43,500 nt of DNA. It comes from Chromatiales bacterium. GTDB lineage: Bacteria; Pseudomonadota; Gammaproteobacteria; Chromatiales; Chromatiaceae. A model generated the notes under the pieces. That model searched no databases and had not been told where the DNA came from. It saw only the letters and a program-made list of their open reading frames with translations. The stretch spans positions 1 through 43,500 of the forward strand of contig JANQRK010000115.1 of NCBI GenBank assembly GCA_028284585.1, given 5' to 3'. A program made the translations under genes and the position numbers. Each line of letters starts with the position of its first letter. Within the stretch, counting starts at the first letter, position 1. Shown in pieces: positions 16,480-25,208 of this stretch.

Positions 16480-18408
16480 TCATGCCAAGGCCACGCCGCC
16501 TTCATCGCTTCGCAGCATGTCCTCTAACTGACTGACAGGCAAGGCTGGCGCAAACAGAAAACCCTGCATCTGCATACAGTCGTGCTGCCTGAGCCAATCG
16601 CGCTGCTGAGCCGTCTCCACACCCTCTGCGACCATCCCCAACCCGAGCTGCCGTCCAATCAACATAGTGGCCTCGACCAGCGTGCAATTGTAGGCGTCAT
16701 CGGGCATGTCGCTAACGAACGAACGATCGATCTTAAGTCGACTGATCGGCAAATTCTTCAGATACACCAGGGAGGAAAAACCCGTACCGAAGTCGTCCAG
16801 GGAAATAACAAAGCCCTTATCACGCAACTGCCCGAGAACAATGCTGACCGCCTCGAGGTCATCGATCAAGGTACCCTCGGTGATCTCTATTCCGAGATTG
16901 GACGGCGGCCAATTGAAGCGCTCGCATAGTCCACAGATCTCGTCGACGAATCCCGGCTGCGCCAGCTGGTGCGGTGAGACATTCACATGTGCTGTGATGT
17001 AACCCAAGCCAAGGGTACGCCAGCGACTGGCATCAGCGAGGGTCTGTTCAAGCACCTGATGACCAATCGCAGCGATCAAACCGGTTTGCTCTGCGGACTC
17101 GATGAAAGCAGCCGGTAACAGCAGGCCACGCTCGGGGTGCCGCCAGCGTACCAGTGCTTCGACGTTGCTGATGCGGCCCTCGGGGAAGGAGATCTGAGGC
17201 TGATAGTGGACTTCGAACTCATACCGCTCGATGGCGCGGCGCAGGGCATCGCGTAGCTCGAGCTGCTCCGCCACCTCGGCCGACATCTGGGGATCATAGA
17301 GGCGGTATTGATTGATGCCCGCCGCTTTCGCTTGATACATCGCGGTGTCGGCATTCTTGATCAATGTACTGCCATCTCTACCGTCGTTGGGAAACACCGC
17401 GACCCCACAGCTCGCCGTCACATAGGTCTCGTGATGACTGATTCGATAGTAACGCCCCGAGCAGGCGTACAACTGGCCGACGATCGCAGCCACGTCTGTG
17501 GGTTCGCCGCAGTTTTCGAGCAGCACGATGAATTCGTCGCCACCTAGTCTGGCTACGGTATCTGAGGCCCTGACATGCTCATGCAGGCAACGCGCTACCT
17601 GGCGTAACAGATCGTCGCCGGCAGTGTGACCAAAATTGTCATTGATCGACTTAAAGCCATCGAGGTCGATAAAAACAACGGCCAGTCGCGTTTCGTCGCG
17701 CTCTGCCTGCATCAAAGAGTGGCGCAGGATGGCCTCGAGTGAGGCGCGATTCGGCAGACCAGTCAGAACGTCATGATTCGCCTGATACTCGGCCTCTTCC
17801 TTTTTTCGCGCCAACAGGCGATTGGCATCTGCCAACCGGTGAATCATGGCGAGGAAGAAGCGAGGCATCAGCAGCAAGCCCAACAGCAGCCCGACGACTA
17901 TCCCCGGATAGGCCTGCAATGTGCCATTGGCCCAAGTCGCACCCGCTAGCGAGATCGAGCCCACCAGCGTGGCCACCATCAGATAATGCGGACCAAAGCG
18001 CAGGCCGTTGCCAATGATAATCCACACATAGACGCCATAAAAACCGAGCCCCGCCAAACCGAAGACATAGTTGGTATAGCCGGTCAGACCAAGGTCGAGG
18101 ACAATCACCAAATAGCGACGCCAGCGACAACAGCGCGGTTGCCAAGTGATCCAACGATAATAGATCACACTGAACAAGGTATATCCGGCCGCGAGCAAGA
18201 GATGAAATGACGAAATATTGGCCGCCGTATCCAGCGTCGCGAACGTGGTTACGATCAGGGTGATGACAGAGGTAACGGCGATACGTGCCAGGGCCTGACC
18301 CTGCTCGTGCGAGACCTCGGCGTCGGCATGAAAAAAAATATGGTCTACCAGTGACCTAGAGCCTGCCTCCCGAACCAGATGACTATCGAGGTCTTCGTCC
18401 CTATTCAT
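16480..18408 (-). CDS. Membrane GGDEF-EAL protein (c-di-GMP turnover)
   Basis: This is a 642-residue protein. Residues 40-190 hold about six hydrophobic helices, a membrane sensor-like region not assigned to a named MASE type. A short linker (RLLARKKEEAEYQ) leads to the GGDEF domain at about 205-370 with intact GGDEF (289-293). An RxxD product-inhibition site (Arg280 to Asp283) is in register. The EAL domain follows at about 385-630 with intact EAL (VEALVRWRHPERG), an EITEGTL block, LDDFGTGFSS and MVAEGVET. Both activities, diguanylate cyclase and phosphodiesterase, are possible. It is divergent from the larger GGDEF-EAL gene, 191 bp away, and convergent with the DUF971 gene. Confidence 0.92.
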   Translation of the reverse strand: MNRDEDLDSHLVREAGSRSLVDHIFFHADAEVSHEQGQALARIAVTSVITLIVTTFATLDTAANISSFHLLLAAGYTLFSVIYYRWITWQPRCCRWRRYLVIVLDLGLTGYTNYVFGLAGLGFYGVYVWIIIGNGLRFGPHYLMVATLVGSISLAGATWANGTLQAYPGIVVGLLLGLLLMPRFFLAMIHRLADANRLLARKKEEAEYQANHDVLTGLPNRASLEAILRHSLMQAERDETRLAVVFIDLDGFKSINDNFGHTAGDDLLRQVARCLHEHVRASDTVARLGGDEFIVLLENCGEPTDVAAIVGQLYACSGRYYRISHHETYVTASCGVAVFPNDGRDGSTLIKNADTAMYQAKAAGINQYRLYDPQMSAEVAEQLELRDALRRAIERYEFEVHYQPQISFPEGRISNVEALVRWRHPERGLLLPAAFIESAEQTGLIAAIGHQVLEQTLADASRWRTLGLGYITAHVNVSPHQLAQPGFVDEICGLCERFNWPPSNLGIEITEGTLIDDLEAVSIVLGQLRDKGFVISLDDFGTGFSSLVYLKNLPISRLKIDRSFVSDMPDDAYNCTLVEATMLIGRQLGLGMVAEGVETAQQRDWLRQHDCMQMQGFLFAPALPVSQLEDMLRSDEGGVALA

Positions 18409-18500
18409 CTAGGCAAGCCCCAGAGCAGTACACGCACAACTGTGCCAGCGAAATGGTGCTTTTCTCTCATCCATCTAATAGCGGCTCCGGGAAAAACGCC

Positions 18501-18515
18501 TTGAACATGGTTCAA
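18501..18515. promoter_or_regulatory. Perfect dyad TTGAAC-ATG-GTTCAA
   Basis: Six-base arms with a 3-bp centre lie in the 191-bp region between the two divergent GGDEF/EAL genes, about 85 bp upstream of the larger one. The symmetry and position fit a dimeric repressor or activator site that could control both genes. No regulator is identified. Confidence 0.4.
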
Positions 18516-18599
18516 TGGCTGCAACCGGAATACAGGTACTGTACCGCATCGTAAATTCGCTTAACCCCAGCCAGGGCGTGCCGCTACCTCGTTATTGTT

Positions 18600-21500
18600 A
18601 TGCGGTATACCTTATTTATCCCGCCATGGGGCCTACTACTGCTCGTGCTGCTACTGCCACCGTCCATTGCGGTGGGCGATACCCTGCGCATATTCGCATT
18701 GCATTCCTACAGCCAAGAGTACCCCCGCACTCGTAGTCAGCACGAAGGATTCGTGAAAGCACTCGACGTGCAGCCGGGCACTGAACTCGTGATCGTATCG
18801 GAGAACCTAGATACCAAACGGCGCCACTACGGCCCCGAATACGCCACCGAGTTCGCTGACTACCTCGGATTCAAATACCAGAACTTCTCGCCCGAACTGA
18901 TCTACGCTACTGACGACGATGCATTGCTCTTCGCCAGAGATCATATTCACCAGATCTTCCCCGAGGTGCCCGTGTTCTTTTCGGGCGTAAATCGCCGAGA
19001 CGTGCTGGAACGGATCTCCGATCGGTCCTTCAGTGGAATCTTCGAGAAAAAAGAAATCGCACCCAACCTGGAACTGCTGCAGGCCATCGGGCGCCCGAGC
19101 GATGGCCTGATCGTGCTCGGCGATGGATCTGAGGCCTATCAAATCATCGAGCAGGCGATCAGACGCGAGCTCCCCCGTTTCCCAAAGATTGCAGCAAAAT
19201 TTATTGTCGGCGAACAGATCAACAACGTACTCGAGGCGTTGCGCGCCCATCCAGGGGACGATCTGCTGCTGACCACGATCGGCGGTATACGCGACCACGC
19301 AGGCAATACCCTGCCTCTCCGTCAGACCGTTCGTAAGATCGTCGCCACCGCACCTCGTATTGTCATCAGCTTGGACGACGTTCATCTCTCTGACGGCGTC
19401 CTCGGTGGCTACATGACCAGTGGCTTGCAACAGGGCAAATCGGCCGCCGGACTGGTGCGAAGTTACTTGGCGGACGGCGAATTGCCGGATTCGATAGTGG
19501 TCGGCCCAAACCAATACCTGATCGATGCCCAACAACTCGCCGAGCACGGATTACAGCTGCCGCCGTCAATCGCCGACCAAACCAGGCTGATCAACGACAG
19601 CCATCCGTTCAATCAGCTACAGCTGCGCTGGCTCCTTGCGATTCTCGCGGTGCTGGTTGTCCTGTTCGTGCTATCGCTGGCCACCTTCCTCTGTGTACTG
19701 ATACGCAAAAATCGACAGATTCGGCGCCACTCCGCAGCCTTCGAGGACCAGGCAGAGGTTGCACTGCGCGCCCAGCACAGTCTACAAGAGGCGCAGCGGC
19801 TGGCCCGGCAAGGTAGTTGGGAGTGGGACCTGGAAACAGGAATCTTCTACTGGTCCAATGGGCTGCGTCTGCTGTGTGGTCTGGCAGAAGGACCGAGTGA
19901 AGACCGGGCCGAGTCCTATTTGCGGCACTTTGACGAACAAGAGCGCACCACGCTGCTCGAGGCCGTACGCCAGATCGACCATCACAGCAATGAGTACGAA
20001 CTGGTGCACGAATTGCGGGGTGTCGACGGCAGGGCACGCCGGGTACGCGAACTGATTCGCGCCGTGCCGGGCACTGGGCACGGTGAGCGCCGCCTGATTG
20101 CGACCGTCCAAGATGTCACCGAACAACATCTCACGGAGCGGCGCCTACGCGAAAGCGAAGAGAAATATCACCGTCTGTTCGAGAGCTCGGAAGACCCGAT
20201 GTGGTTGATCACCGGCAGCGAATTTCGTATCGCCAATCGAGCTGCAAGCCGGGCCTTGGGCTACGCCTCGCCGCTCGAACTCGTCAATTTGCACCCCGCC
20301 GCATTGTCACCCCGTTTTCAGCCCGACGGCCAGCCGTCTGAGGAAAAGGCAGATGTCATGATGCGTCAGGCAAGGACATCTGGATACCATCGCTTCGAAT
20401 GGGTACACCTCAAGCGTGACGGCTCTTTGTTACCGGTTGAGGTCGCACTGACCCGGGTCCCCTATGACGGCGAGGACGCACTGTTTTGCATCTGGCGTGA
20501 CATCTCTGAGATCAAACGTACCCAGCGGGCGCTGGAGGAGAAGACAGCCTTCCTCGATGGCATCCTCGGCTCATCCGATAAATTGGCGATCATCGCCACC
20601 GACGCGGAACAGCGCATTCGTTACTACAACCCGTCGTCCGAGAAGCTGTTCGGGCTACCTGCCGCCAACGTATTGGACAGTCGGCTCGAAGACCTCGAAT
20701 GTGGTGCAACCGCCGTCGACCCATCCGACAGGTTCGGCCTTGAGCGCGCCCGCTCGCACGGCGAGCATCGCTTCATGATGCAGATGGAAAGAGCCGATGG
20801 CACCCATTTTGTGGATGCCCGAGTCTGCCCAATCTACAAGGGAGACCAAGAGTTTGCCGGCTTCATGCTGATGTGTGAGGACGTCACCGAGCAGCGCCGA
20901 GCCAGTGAGCTCATCGAGTACCACGCGACCTACGATGCCTTGACCGAGCTACCCAATCGGCGGCTGTTTCTCGATCACCTGGGTCAAGCCCTAGCGCGCG
21001 CCCGACGTCACAACCATCAATGTGCCGTGCTGTTTCTGGACCTCGACAACTTCAAGACCATCAATGACTCCCTGGGGCATCCGGTTGGCGACGCCCTGCT
21101 ACGTGAGGTCGCCGGTCGTATCAAGGCGACGGTCCGCAAGGAAGACACCGTAGCCAGGCTGGGCGGTGATGAATTCGTCATCCTGGTCTCGGAACTATCG
21201 AGCAAACGCGTCGAGGCAGTCAGCGACGTGCAGGTGCTGGCAGAAAAGATTCGCGATCGCTTGGCCCTTCCCTACAACATCGACGAACACGACCTCCACA
21301 TCACCTCAAGCATCGGCATCGCGATCTTTCCCAGTGGCAATGAGACTGCCGACGATATCCTGCGCCAGGCCGACACATCGATGTATCAGGCCAAGGAATC
21401 TGGCCGCAACGCGATTCGATTTTTTCTCCCGAGCATGCAAATGGCCGCCGAGAATCGCTTGCGGACCATCAACGAGCTCCGCCAGGCCTTGCCGCGCGAC

Positions 21501-22253
21501 GAGCTGTTGCTCTACTTTCAACCGCAATTCGATCCGCAACGGGAACTGTGTGGGGCAGAGGTCTTGCTGCGCTGGCAACACCCGGAGCGTGGATTGGTGA
21601 TGCCGGCCGAGTTCGTATCACTCGCCGAGGAGGCCGGTCTGGTACTGGCGATTGGCGATTGGGTGCTGCGCGAGTCGTTGCGCCAGTTCAAGGCCTGGTA
21701 CGAGACCTATCGACAGTCGCCACCCGGGCGCCTGGCCGTCAATGTCAGTGCACTGCAGTTCCGCCAGACCAACTTCGTCGACCGAGTGGAGCAGGCGCTC
21801 GGCGACACCGGGGCCGACCCGGGCTGGCTCAAACTCGAGATGACCGAAAGTGTGTTGCTCGAGGATTTCGAAGAGGCAGTCGAAAAGATACGCGACTTGA
21901 AGCGCCTGGGCGTGCGTTTCTCGATCGATGACTTTGGTACCGGCTACTCATCGCTTGCCTATTTGAAACGCCTGCCGGTGGACGAAATCAAGATCGATCG
22001 CTCATTCGTGCGCGACGTAATAGACGATGCGAATGATGCCGCGCTGGTGGATACCATCCTGACACTTGCACGACATATCGGGCTCGCGGTGGTAGCCGAG
22101 GGCGTAGAAAGCGCGCGGGTATTCGAATTCCTCAGTGAACGCGGCTGCCACATCTTTCAAGGCTACCATTTCGGCAAACCCTGCCCGGTCGAGCGTTTCG
22201 AACAGCAGTTTCTGCCGCCGCCGGTTGGACCCTACTCGGCCCAGGGAAACTGA
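18600..22253 (+). CDS. ABC_sub_bind-PAS-GGDEF-EAL sensor protein
   Basis: This is a 1217-residue signalling protein. An N-terminal hydrophobic segment (about 4-25) is followed by a periplasmic domain at 28-335 of the ABC_sub_bind type (LHSYSQEYPRTRSQHEGF, PEVPVFFSGVNRRD, GGYMTSGLQQGKSAAGLV). Next come a membrane helix (344-368) and a short coiled coil. Three PAS-like domains follow (about 395-515, 520-645 and 650-775), then GGDEF (motif 855-859, with RxxD upstream) and EAL. The EAL triplet reads EVL (987-989), a variant seen in active enzymes; DDFGTGYSS and VVAEGVES are intact. A periplasmic ligand, perhaps a small solute, would tune c-di-GMP output. No Shine-Dalgarno sequence precedes the ATG. 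Its stop lies 32 bp before the inverted-repeat element. Confidence 0.92.
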   Translation: MRYTLFIPPWGLLLLVLLLPPSIAVGDTLRIFALHSYSQEYPRTRSQHEGFVKALDVQPGTELVIVSENLDTKRRHYGPEYATEFADYLGFKYQNFSPELIYATDDDALLFARDHIHQIFPEVPVFFSGVNRRDVLERISDRSFSGIFEKKEIAPNLELLQAIGRPSDGLIVLGDGSEAYQIIEQAIRRELPRFPKIAAKFIVGEQINNVLEALRAHPGDDLLLTTIGGIRDHAGNTLPLRQTVRKIVATAPRIVISLDDVHLSDGVLGGYMTSGLQQGKSAAGLVRSYLADGELPDSIVVGPNQYLIDAQQLAEHGLQLPPSIADQTRLINDSHPFNQLQLRWLLAILAVLVVLFVLSLATFLCVLIRKNRQIRRHSAAFEDQAEVALRAQHSLQEAQRLARQGSWEWDLETGIFYWSNGLRLLCGLAEGPSEDRAESYLRHFDEQERTTLLEAVRQIDHHSNEYELVHELRGVDGRARRVRELIRAVPGTGHGERRLIATVQDVTEQHLTERRLRESEEKYHRLFESSEDPMWLITGSEFRIANRAASRALGYASPLELVNLHPAALSPRFQPDGQPSEEKADVMMRQARTSGYHRFEWVHLKRDGSLLPVEVALTRVPYDGEDALFCIWRDISEIKRTQRALEEKTAFLDGILGSSDKLAIIATDAEQRIRYYNPSSEKLFGLPAANVLDSRLEDLECGATAVDPSDRFGLERARSHGEHRFMMQMERADGTHFVDARVCPIYKGDQEFAGFMLMCEDVTEQRRASELIEYHATYDALTELPNRRLFLDHLGQALARARRHNHQCAVLFLDLDNFKTINDSLGHPVGDALLREVAGRIKATVRKEDTVARLGGDEFVILVSELSSKRVEAVSDVQVLAEKIRDRLALPYNIDEHDLHITSSIGIAIFPSGNETADDILRQADTSMYQAKESGRNAIRFFLPSMQMAAENRLRTINELRQALPRDELLLYFQPQFDPQRELCGAEVLLRWQHPERGLVMPAEFVSLAEEAGLVLAIGDWVLRESLRQFKAWYETYRQSPPGRLAVNVSALQFRQTNFVDRVEQALGDTGADPGWLKLEMTESVLLEDFEEAVEKIRDLKRLGVRFSIDDFGTGYSSLAYLKRLPVDEIKIDRSFVRDVIDDANDAALVDTILTLARHIGLAVVAEGVESARVFEFLSERGCHIFQGYHFGKPCPVERFEQQFLPPPVGPYSAQGN

Positions 22254-22285
22254 CGCTATCAGCTACCTGTCGGCGCACTCACTAA

Positions 22286-22547
22286 GGCCTGTTCACACTA
22301 CGCGAGGCGCAGCGTTGCTGCCCCAAAACCTGTCAGGCAAGGCGCGAGGAGAGCGATTTAGTGAGCCCAAATGAACGACGAACAACGCCGCGTGGCGCGT
22401 TTTGGGGCGCAACCCGAAGGGACGGGGCCGTTTTCCGCCCAACTTTGTTGCTGCTCGCTCATGTACAGTGAGTACATCACGCTCGCAGCGTCTCGTTGGC
22501 CGAAAAAACGGCCACCGTCACTGCGCCTCGCGTAGTGTGAACAGGCC
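22286..22547. mobile_element. 262-bp MITE-like element with perfect 27-bp terminal inverted repeats (copy 1)
   Basis: The outer 27 bases at 22286-22312 (starting GGCCTGTTCACACTACGCGA) are repeated exactly in inverse orientation at 22521-22547. Inside is a second inverted pair, GTTGCTGCCCCAAAAC (22314-22329) with GTTTTGGGGCGCAAC (22399-22413). A GGCCGTTTT and AAACGGCC pair near 22427 and 22507 and a TGTAC-AGTGA-GTACA hairpin at 22462-22476 follow. Flanks are CTAA on the left and CTAG on the right, consistent with a CTA or TA target duplication. There is no credible reading frame, so it would be moved by a transposase encoded elsewhere. It sits between two convergent genes and may also end their transcripts. 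The right flank TAG is the cpdA stop codon. Confidence 0.8.
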
Positions 22548-23396
22548 CTAGTAACCCGGGGAAGCGTACTCCAGTCCATGCGGGATATCATTGATCCTAA
22601 TCACCTCACTGCGGATGCTGCCGTTGGGCAGCAGTGCCAACATTCGAAAGCCGGGTGGTTCTTCGTCGACTTGAAAAGTGTCGACGCCGGGTGCGAACTG
22701 CACGCAGGTAGATGGCGATGCCATTAGACGCACGTTGTTGCGTAGCACATCATAGGTCTGATGGACGTGCCCCCAGAGTACGCCGCGCACATGGTCGTGT
22801 CGGTCGATGATTTCGAAGAAAGGTTCTGGGTTGCTGACTGCCATGGTGTCGATCCATGCACTGCCGATCGCGACCGGCTGGTGGTGCAGGCAAACAAAGG
22901 TATGTCGCTCGGTCGATGCCAGGGCTGAGTCGAGTAGTCCGAGTTGGTCGCGTGCTAGGTGACCGCCCTCTTGGCCGGGTATCACAGAGTCCAACATTAT
23001 GAAGCGCCAATCGCCATGGTCGATGACACTGTCGGTGCGCACGAGATTGCCTCGTAGGTGGCGACGCATCTCTTGTGGTGCGTCGTGATTGCCCGGCAGG
23101 CAGAACACCGGGACGTCGAAGCTGCCTAACATCTCGGCGATCAGCCCGTAGCCTTGTGGGCTCGCATCGTGCACCAGGTCACCGGTCGCCAACAATAAGT
23201 CGAGCGGCCAGTGGAAGTCGCGGAAATGCTGAATGACTTGGCGAAAGGATTCTAAAGTGTTGATCCCGAGCAGCGTGCCGACCGGGTCGGCATAAAGATG
23301 GGTGTCGGTGATCTGAAGGACCCGCAGCGTACCGCTCGGTAGGTCTGCTTCGCGCAGATTGGTATCCGACAGGGGGCCGGGTTTGAATGACGTCAT
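22548..23396 (-). CDS. cpdA: 3',5'-cyclic-AMP phosphodiesterase CpdA
   Basis: This is a 282-residue calcineurin-like metallophosphoesterase. All metal-binding motifs are visible in order: ITDTHL (D-x-H), LLATGDLVHD, LPGNHD, CLHHQP and WGHVH. The C-terminal PSTCVQFAPG and a FRMLALLPNGS-like strand match the CpdA/Icc subgroup, which hydrolyses cAMP to AMP and thereby lowers CRP activity; length fits E. coli CpdA (275). The TAG stop is immediately adjacent to the terminal repeat of the MITE-like element, so the element borders the coding end exactly. It is divergent from oxyR, 122 bp away, across an inverted repeat. Confidence 0.9.
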   Translation of the reverse strand: MTSFKPGPLSDTNLREADLPSGTLRVLQITDTHLYADPVGTLLGINTLESFRQVIQHFRDFHWPLDLLLATGDLVHDASPQGYGLIAEMLGSFDVPVFCLPGNHDAPQEMRRHLRGNLVRTDSVIDHGDWRFIMLDSVIPGQEGGHLARDQLGLLDSALASTERHTFVCLHHQPVAIGSAWIDTMAVSNPEPFFEIIDRHDHVRGVLWGHVHQTYDVLRNNVRLMASPSTCVQFAPGVDTFQVDEEPPGFRMLALLPNGSIRSEVIRINDIPHGLEYASPGY

Positions 23397-23421
23397 TGCC
23401 GCGCTGACCCCAACGGGGTAC

Positions 23422-23444
23422 CTATACCTTATTTCAGGTTATAG
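23422..23444. promoter_or_regulatory. Inverted repeat in the cpdA-oxyR divergent promoter region
   Basis: CTATACCT (23422-23429) and AGGTTATAG (23436-23444) form a near-perfect dyad, roughly CTATA-CCT-N6-AGG-TATAG with one extra base. LysR-type regulators, including OxyR with its ATAG/CTAT half-sites, usually bind such AT-rich dyads next to their own divergent promoters. It lies 75 bp upstream of the oxyR start and 26 bp from the cpdA start. Control of both genes by OxyR is inference. Confidence 0.5.
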
Positions 23445-23518
23445 TAGCTGAAACATCTCGGCGCACAAACGTGAGCGCCGCCGTATCCGGCCTTTTTTGT
23501 GAGCGAATTCCCGAGCTT

Positions 23519-24445
23519 ATGACCCTTAATGAGCTGAGGTACGTCGTTGCTGTGGCCCGCGAAAGGCATTTCGGTCGTGCCGCCGAATCCTGCTTCATCA
23601 GCCAACCGACACTCAGTGTGGCGGTAAAAAAGCTGGAGGAAGAATTAGGTGTCAGTCTATTCGAACGGCGCAAGGGCGAAGTCAGCGTAACGCCGATCGG
23701 CGAGCAGATTGTCGCCCAAGCCCAGCGCGTGCTCGAAGAAGCGAGTGGCATTCGGCAGATCGCCCGTCAGGGCCAAGACCAGTTGGACGGGACTTTGCGT
23801 CTTGGTGCGATTTATACGATAGGCCCGTATCTACTGCCACACCTGATCCCTGAATTGAGGCAGCGCGCGCCGCGCATGCCATTGATCATCGAGGAAGACT
23901 ACACGGCCAACCTAGCGGAAAAGCTCAAGCGTGGCGATACGGATGCGATCCTAATCTCGCTGCCGTTCGATGAGCCCGGGGTGTTGACCTTGCCGTTGTA
24001 CCGCGAGCCCTTCGTCTTGCTGCTGCCGAGTAGCCACCCACTTAATAAAAAGGCCGATTTCGATGTCAGCGATTTGCAGCAAGAAGATGTGCTGTTGCTG
24101 GGGGCAGGTCATTGTTTTCGTGACCAGGTGCTTGCAGTTTGCCCGGATTGTATCCATCGCAGTGCCAATGATGGCAGCCCGGCGCAGGCCTTGGAGGGTG
24201 GATCGCTAGAGACCATCCGTTACATGGTGGCTGGTGGCTTGGGGGTGACTATCCTGCCTTGCTCCGCGGCGGGTGCCGAGCGTTTCTCCGAGCGATTGTT
24301 GAACGTGCGGCCCTTCAAGCGCGACACACCTTCCCGGGTAGTGGCGCTGGCCTGGCGCAAGAGTTTTCCCCGGCCTGAAGCGATTCGCATCTTAGGCGAT
24401 GCGATACTGGATTGCGACATTTCCTGCGTCGAGACCATGCATTGA
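23519..24445 (+). CDS. oxyR: Hydrogen-peroxide-sensing LysR-type regulator OxyR
   Basis: This is a 308-residue LysR-family transcription factor. The N-terminal helix-turn-helix is MTLNELRYVVAVARERHFGR with SQPTLSVAVKKLEEELG. The effector domain carries the redox pair in the right context, GHCFRDQVLAVCP, with Cys199 and Cys208 falling on exactly the E. coli numbering, so peroxide-driven disulfide sensing should be intact. I chose the ATG at 23519, where the family starts; the in-frame 16 residues before it lack resemblance. It is divergent from cpdA and convergent with fabA, 114 bp downstream. No catalase or peroxiredoxin gene is adjacent. Confidence 0.95.
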   Translation: MTLNELRYVVAVARERHFGRAAESCFISQPTLSVAVKKLEEELGVSLFERRKGEVSVTPIGEQIVAQAQRVLEEASGIRQIARQGQDQLDGTLRLGAIYTIGPYLLPHLIPELRQRAPRMPLIIEEDYTANLAEKLKRGDTDAILISLPFDEPGVLTLPLYREPFVLLLPSSHPLNKKADFDVSDLQQEDVLLLGAGHCFRDQVLAVCPDCIHRSANDGSPAQALEGGSLETIRYMVAGGLGVTILPCSAAGAERFSERLLNVRPFKRDTPSRVVALAWRKSFPRPEAIRILGDAILDCDISCVETMH

Positions 24446-24559
24446 TCAGCGGAACGATGCGTGATCGATGAAGCTGTCTCTCCGAGTTGCGGATTTGCCC
24501 TTGCCCAACTTGTGCGGTGGGCGGGTTTCGGTTTCCGTCGGCGCCGCTCGAGGGCGGGA

Positions 24560-25075
24560 TCAGAATCCTTCAGTGGAGGTGAATAGTCCGACACGCAGGT
24601 CCTTTGCCGAATAGATCTCGCGTCCATCGACCTGCATCCTACCGTCGGCGATACCCAATACGAGCTTGCGTGTGATCACGCGTTTGATATCCAGGAAATA
24701 GGTCACTTTGCTGGCCGTGGGCAGTACCTGCCCCGTGAACTTCACTTCGCCGACGCCCAGCGCGCGGCCATGCCCTGGGTTGCCGAGCCAGGCCAGATAG
24801 AAGCCGACCGACTGCCACATCGCATCCAGGCCGAGGCACCCTGGCATCACCGGGTCGCCCGGGAAGTGGCAAGCAAAGAACCACAGGTCGGGTTTGACAT
24901 CGAGTTCGGCAATGATCTCACCCTTGCCGTATTGGCCACCCTGATCGCTGATGCGCGTTATCCGATCCATCATCAGCATATCGGGTACGGGCAACTGGGC
25001 ATTACCTGGACCGAACATATCGCCGTGGCCGCATTGCAGCAGCTCGTCGCGTTCGAATGATTCCGATTTGCCCAT
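24560..25075 (-). CDS. fabA: 3-hydroxydecanoyl-ACP dehydratase/isomerase FabA
   Basis: FabA dehydrates 3-hydroxydecanoyl-ACP and isomerises the product to the cis-3 form, the branch point for unsaturated fatty acids. The 171-residue protein has the single hot-dog fold with catalytic His70 and Asp84 in [20 protein letters not shown], the same numbering as E. coli. No fabB follows in this window: the gene runs towards oxyR convergently. A TTGACA hexamer (minus strand, 25136-25131) is a good -35 candidate, but the -10 at 17-bp spacing is poor. A strong hairpin lies immediately upstream of it. Confidence 0.96.
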   Translation of the reverse strand: MGKSESFERDELLQCGHGDMFGPGNAQLPVPDMLMMDRITRISDQGGQYGKGEIIAELDVKPDLWFFACHFPGDPVMPGCLGLDAMWQSVGFYLAWLGNPGHGRALGVGEVKFTGQVLPTASKVTYFLDIKRVITRKLVLGIADGRMQVDGREIYSAKDLRVGLFTSTEGF

Positions 25076-25138
25076 TAATTTGCACTCTAACCTTTGCGAA
25101 GCGGGCGAGTTTCCTGGCTGCCGTCAGGCTTGTCAACC

Positions 25139-25171
25139 GCGCTGATTCACCCTTTGACGGTGAATCAGCGC
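25139..25171. terminator. Perfect 13-bp hairpin between proS and fabA
   Basis: GCGCTGATTCACC (25139-25151) and GGTGAATCAGCGC (25159-25171) are exact inverse complements around a 7-base loop. It starts 38 bp past the proS stop in the proS direction. No T-run follows on either strand, so it is not a canonical intrinsic terminator. It could stabilise the proS 3' end or act as an operator, since it directly abuts a TTGACA -35-like hexamer for fabA. Confidence 0.5.
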
Positions 25172-25208
25172 TGCGGCACCGTGCGATCTAATGCGGGTCA
25201 ATAGGCGC

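Noticed and set aside
22358-22591. Short open frames inside the MITE-like element
   Set aside because: They cross the terminal repeat into cpdA or lack ribosome sites, and differ between the two copies; no transposase motif is present.
24446-24559. Terminator between oxyR and fabA
   Set aside because: A GCCCA/TGGGC pairing is possible but short, with a large loop and only a poor T-run; not strong enough to call.
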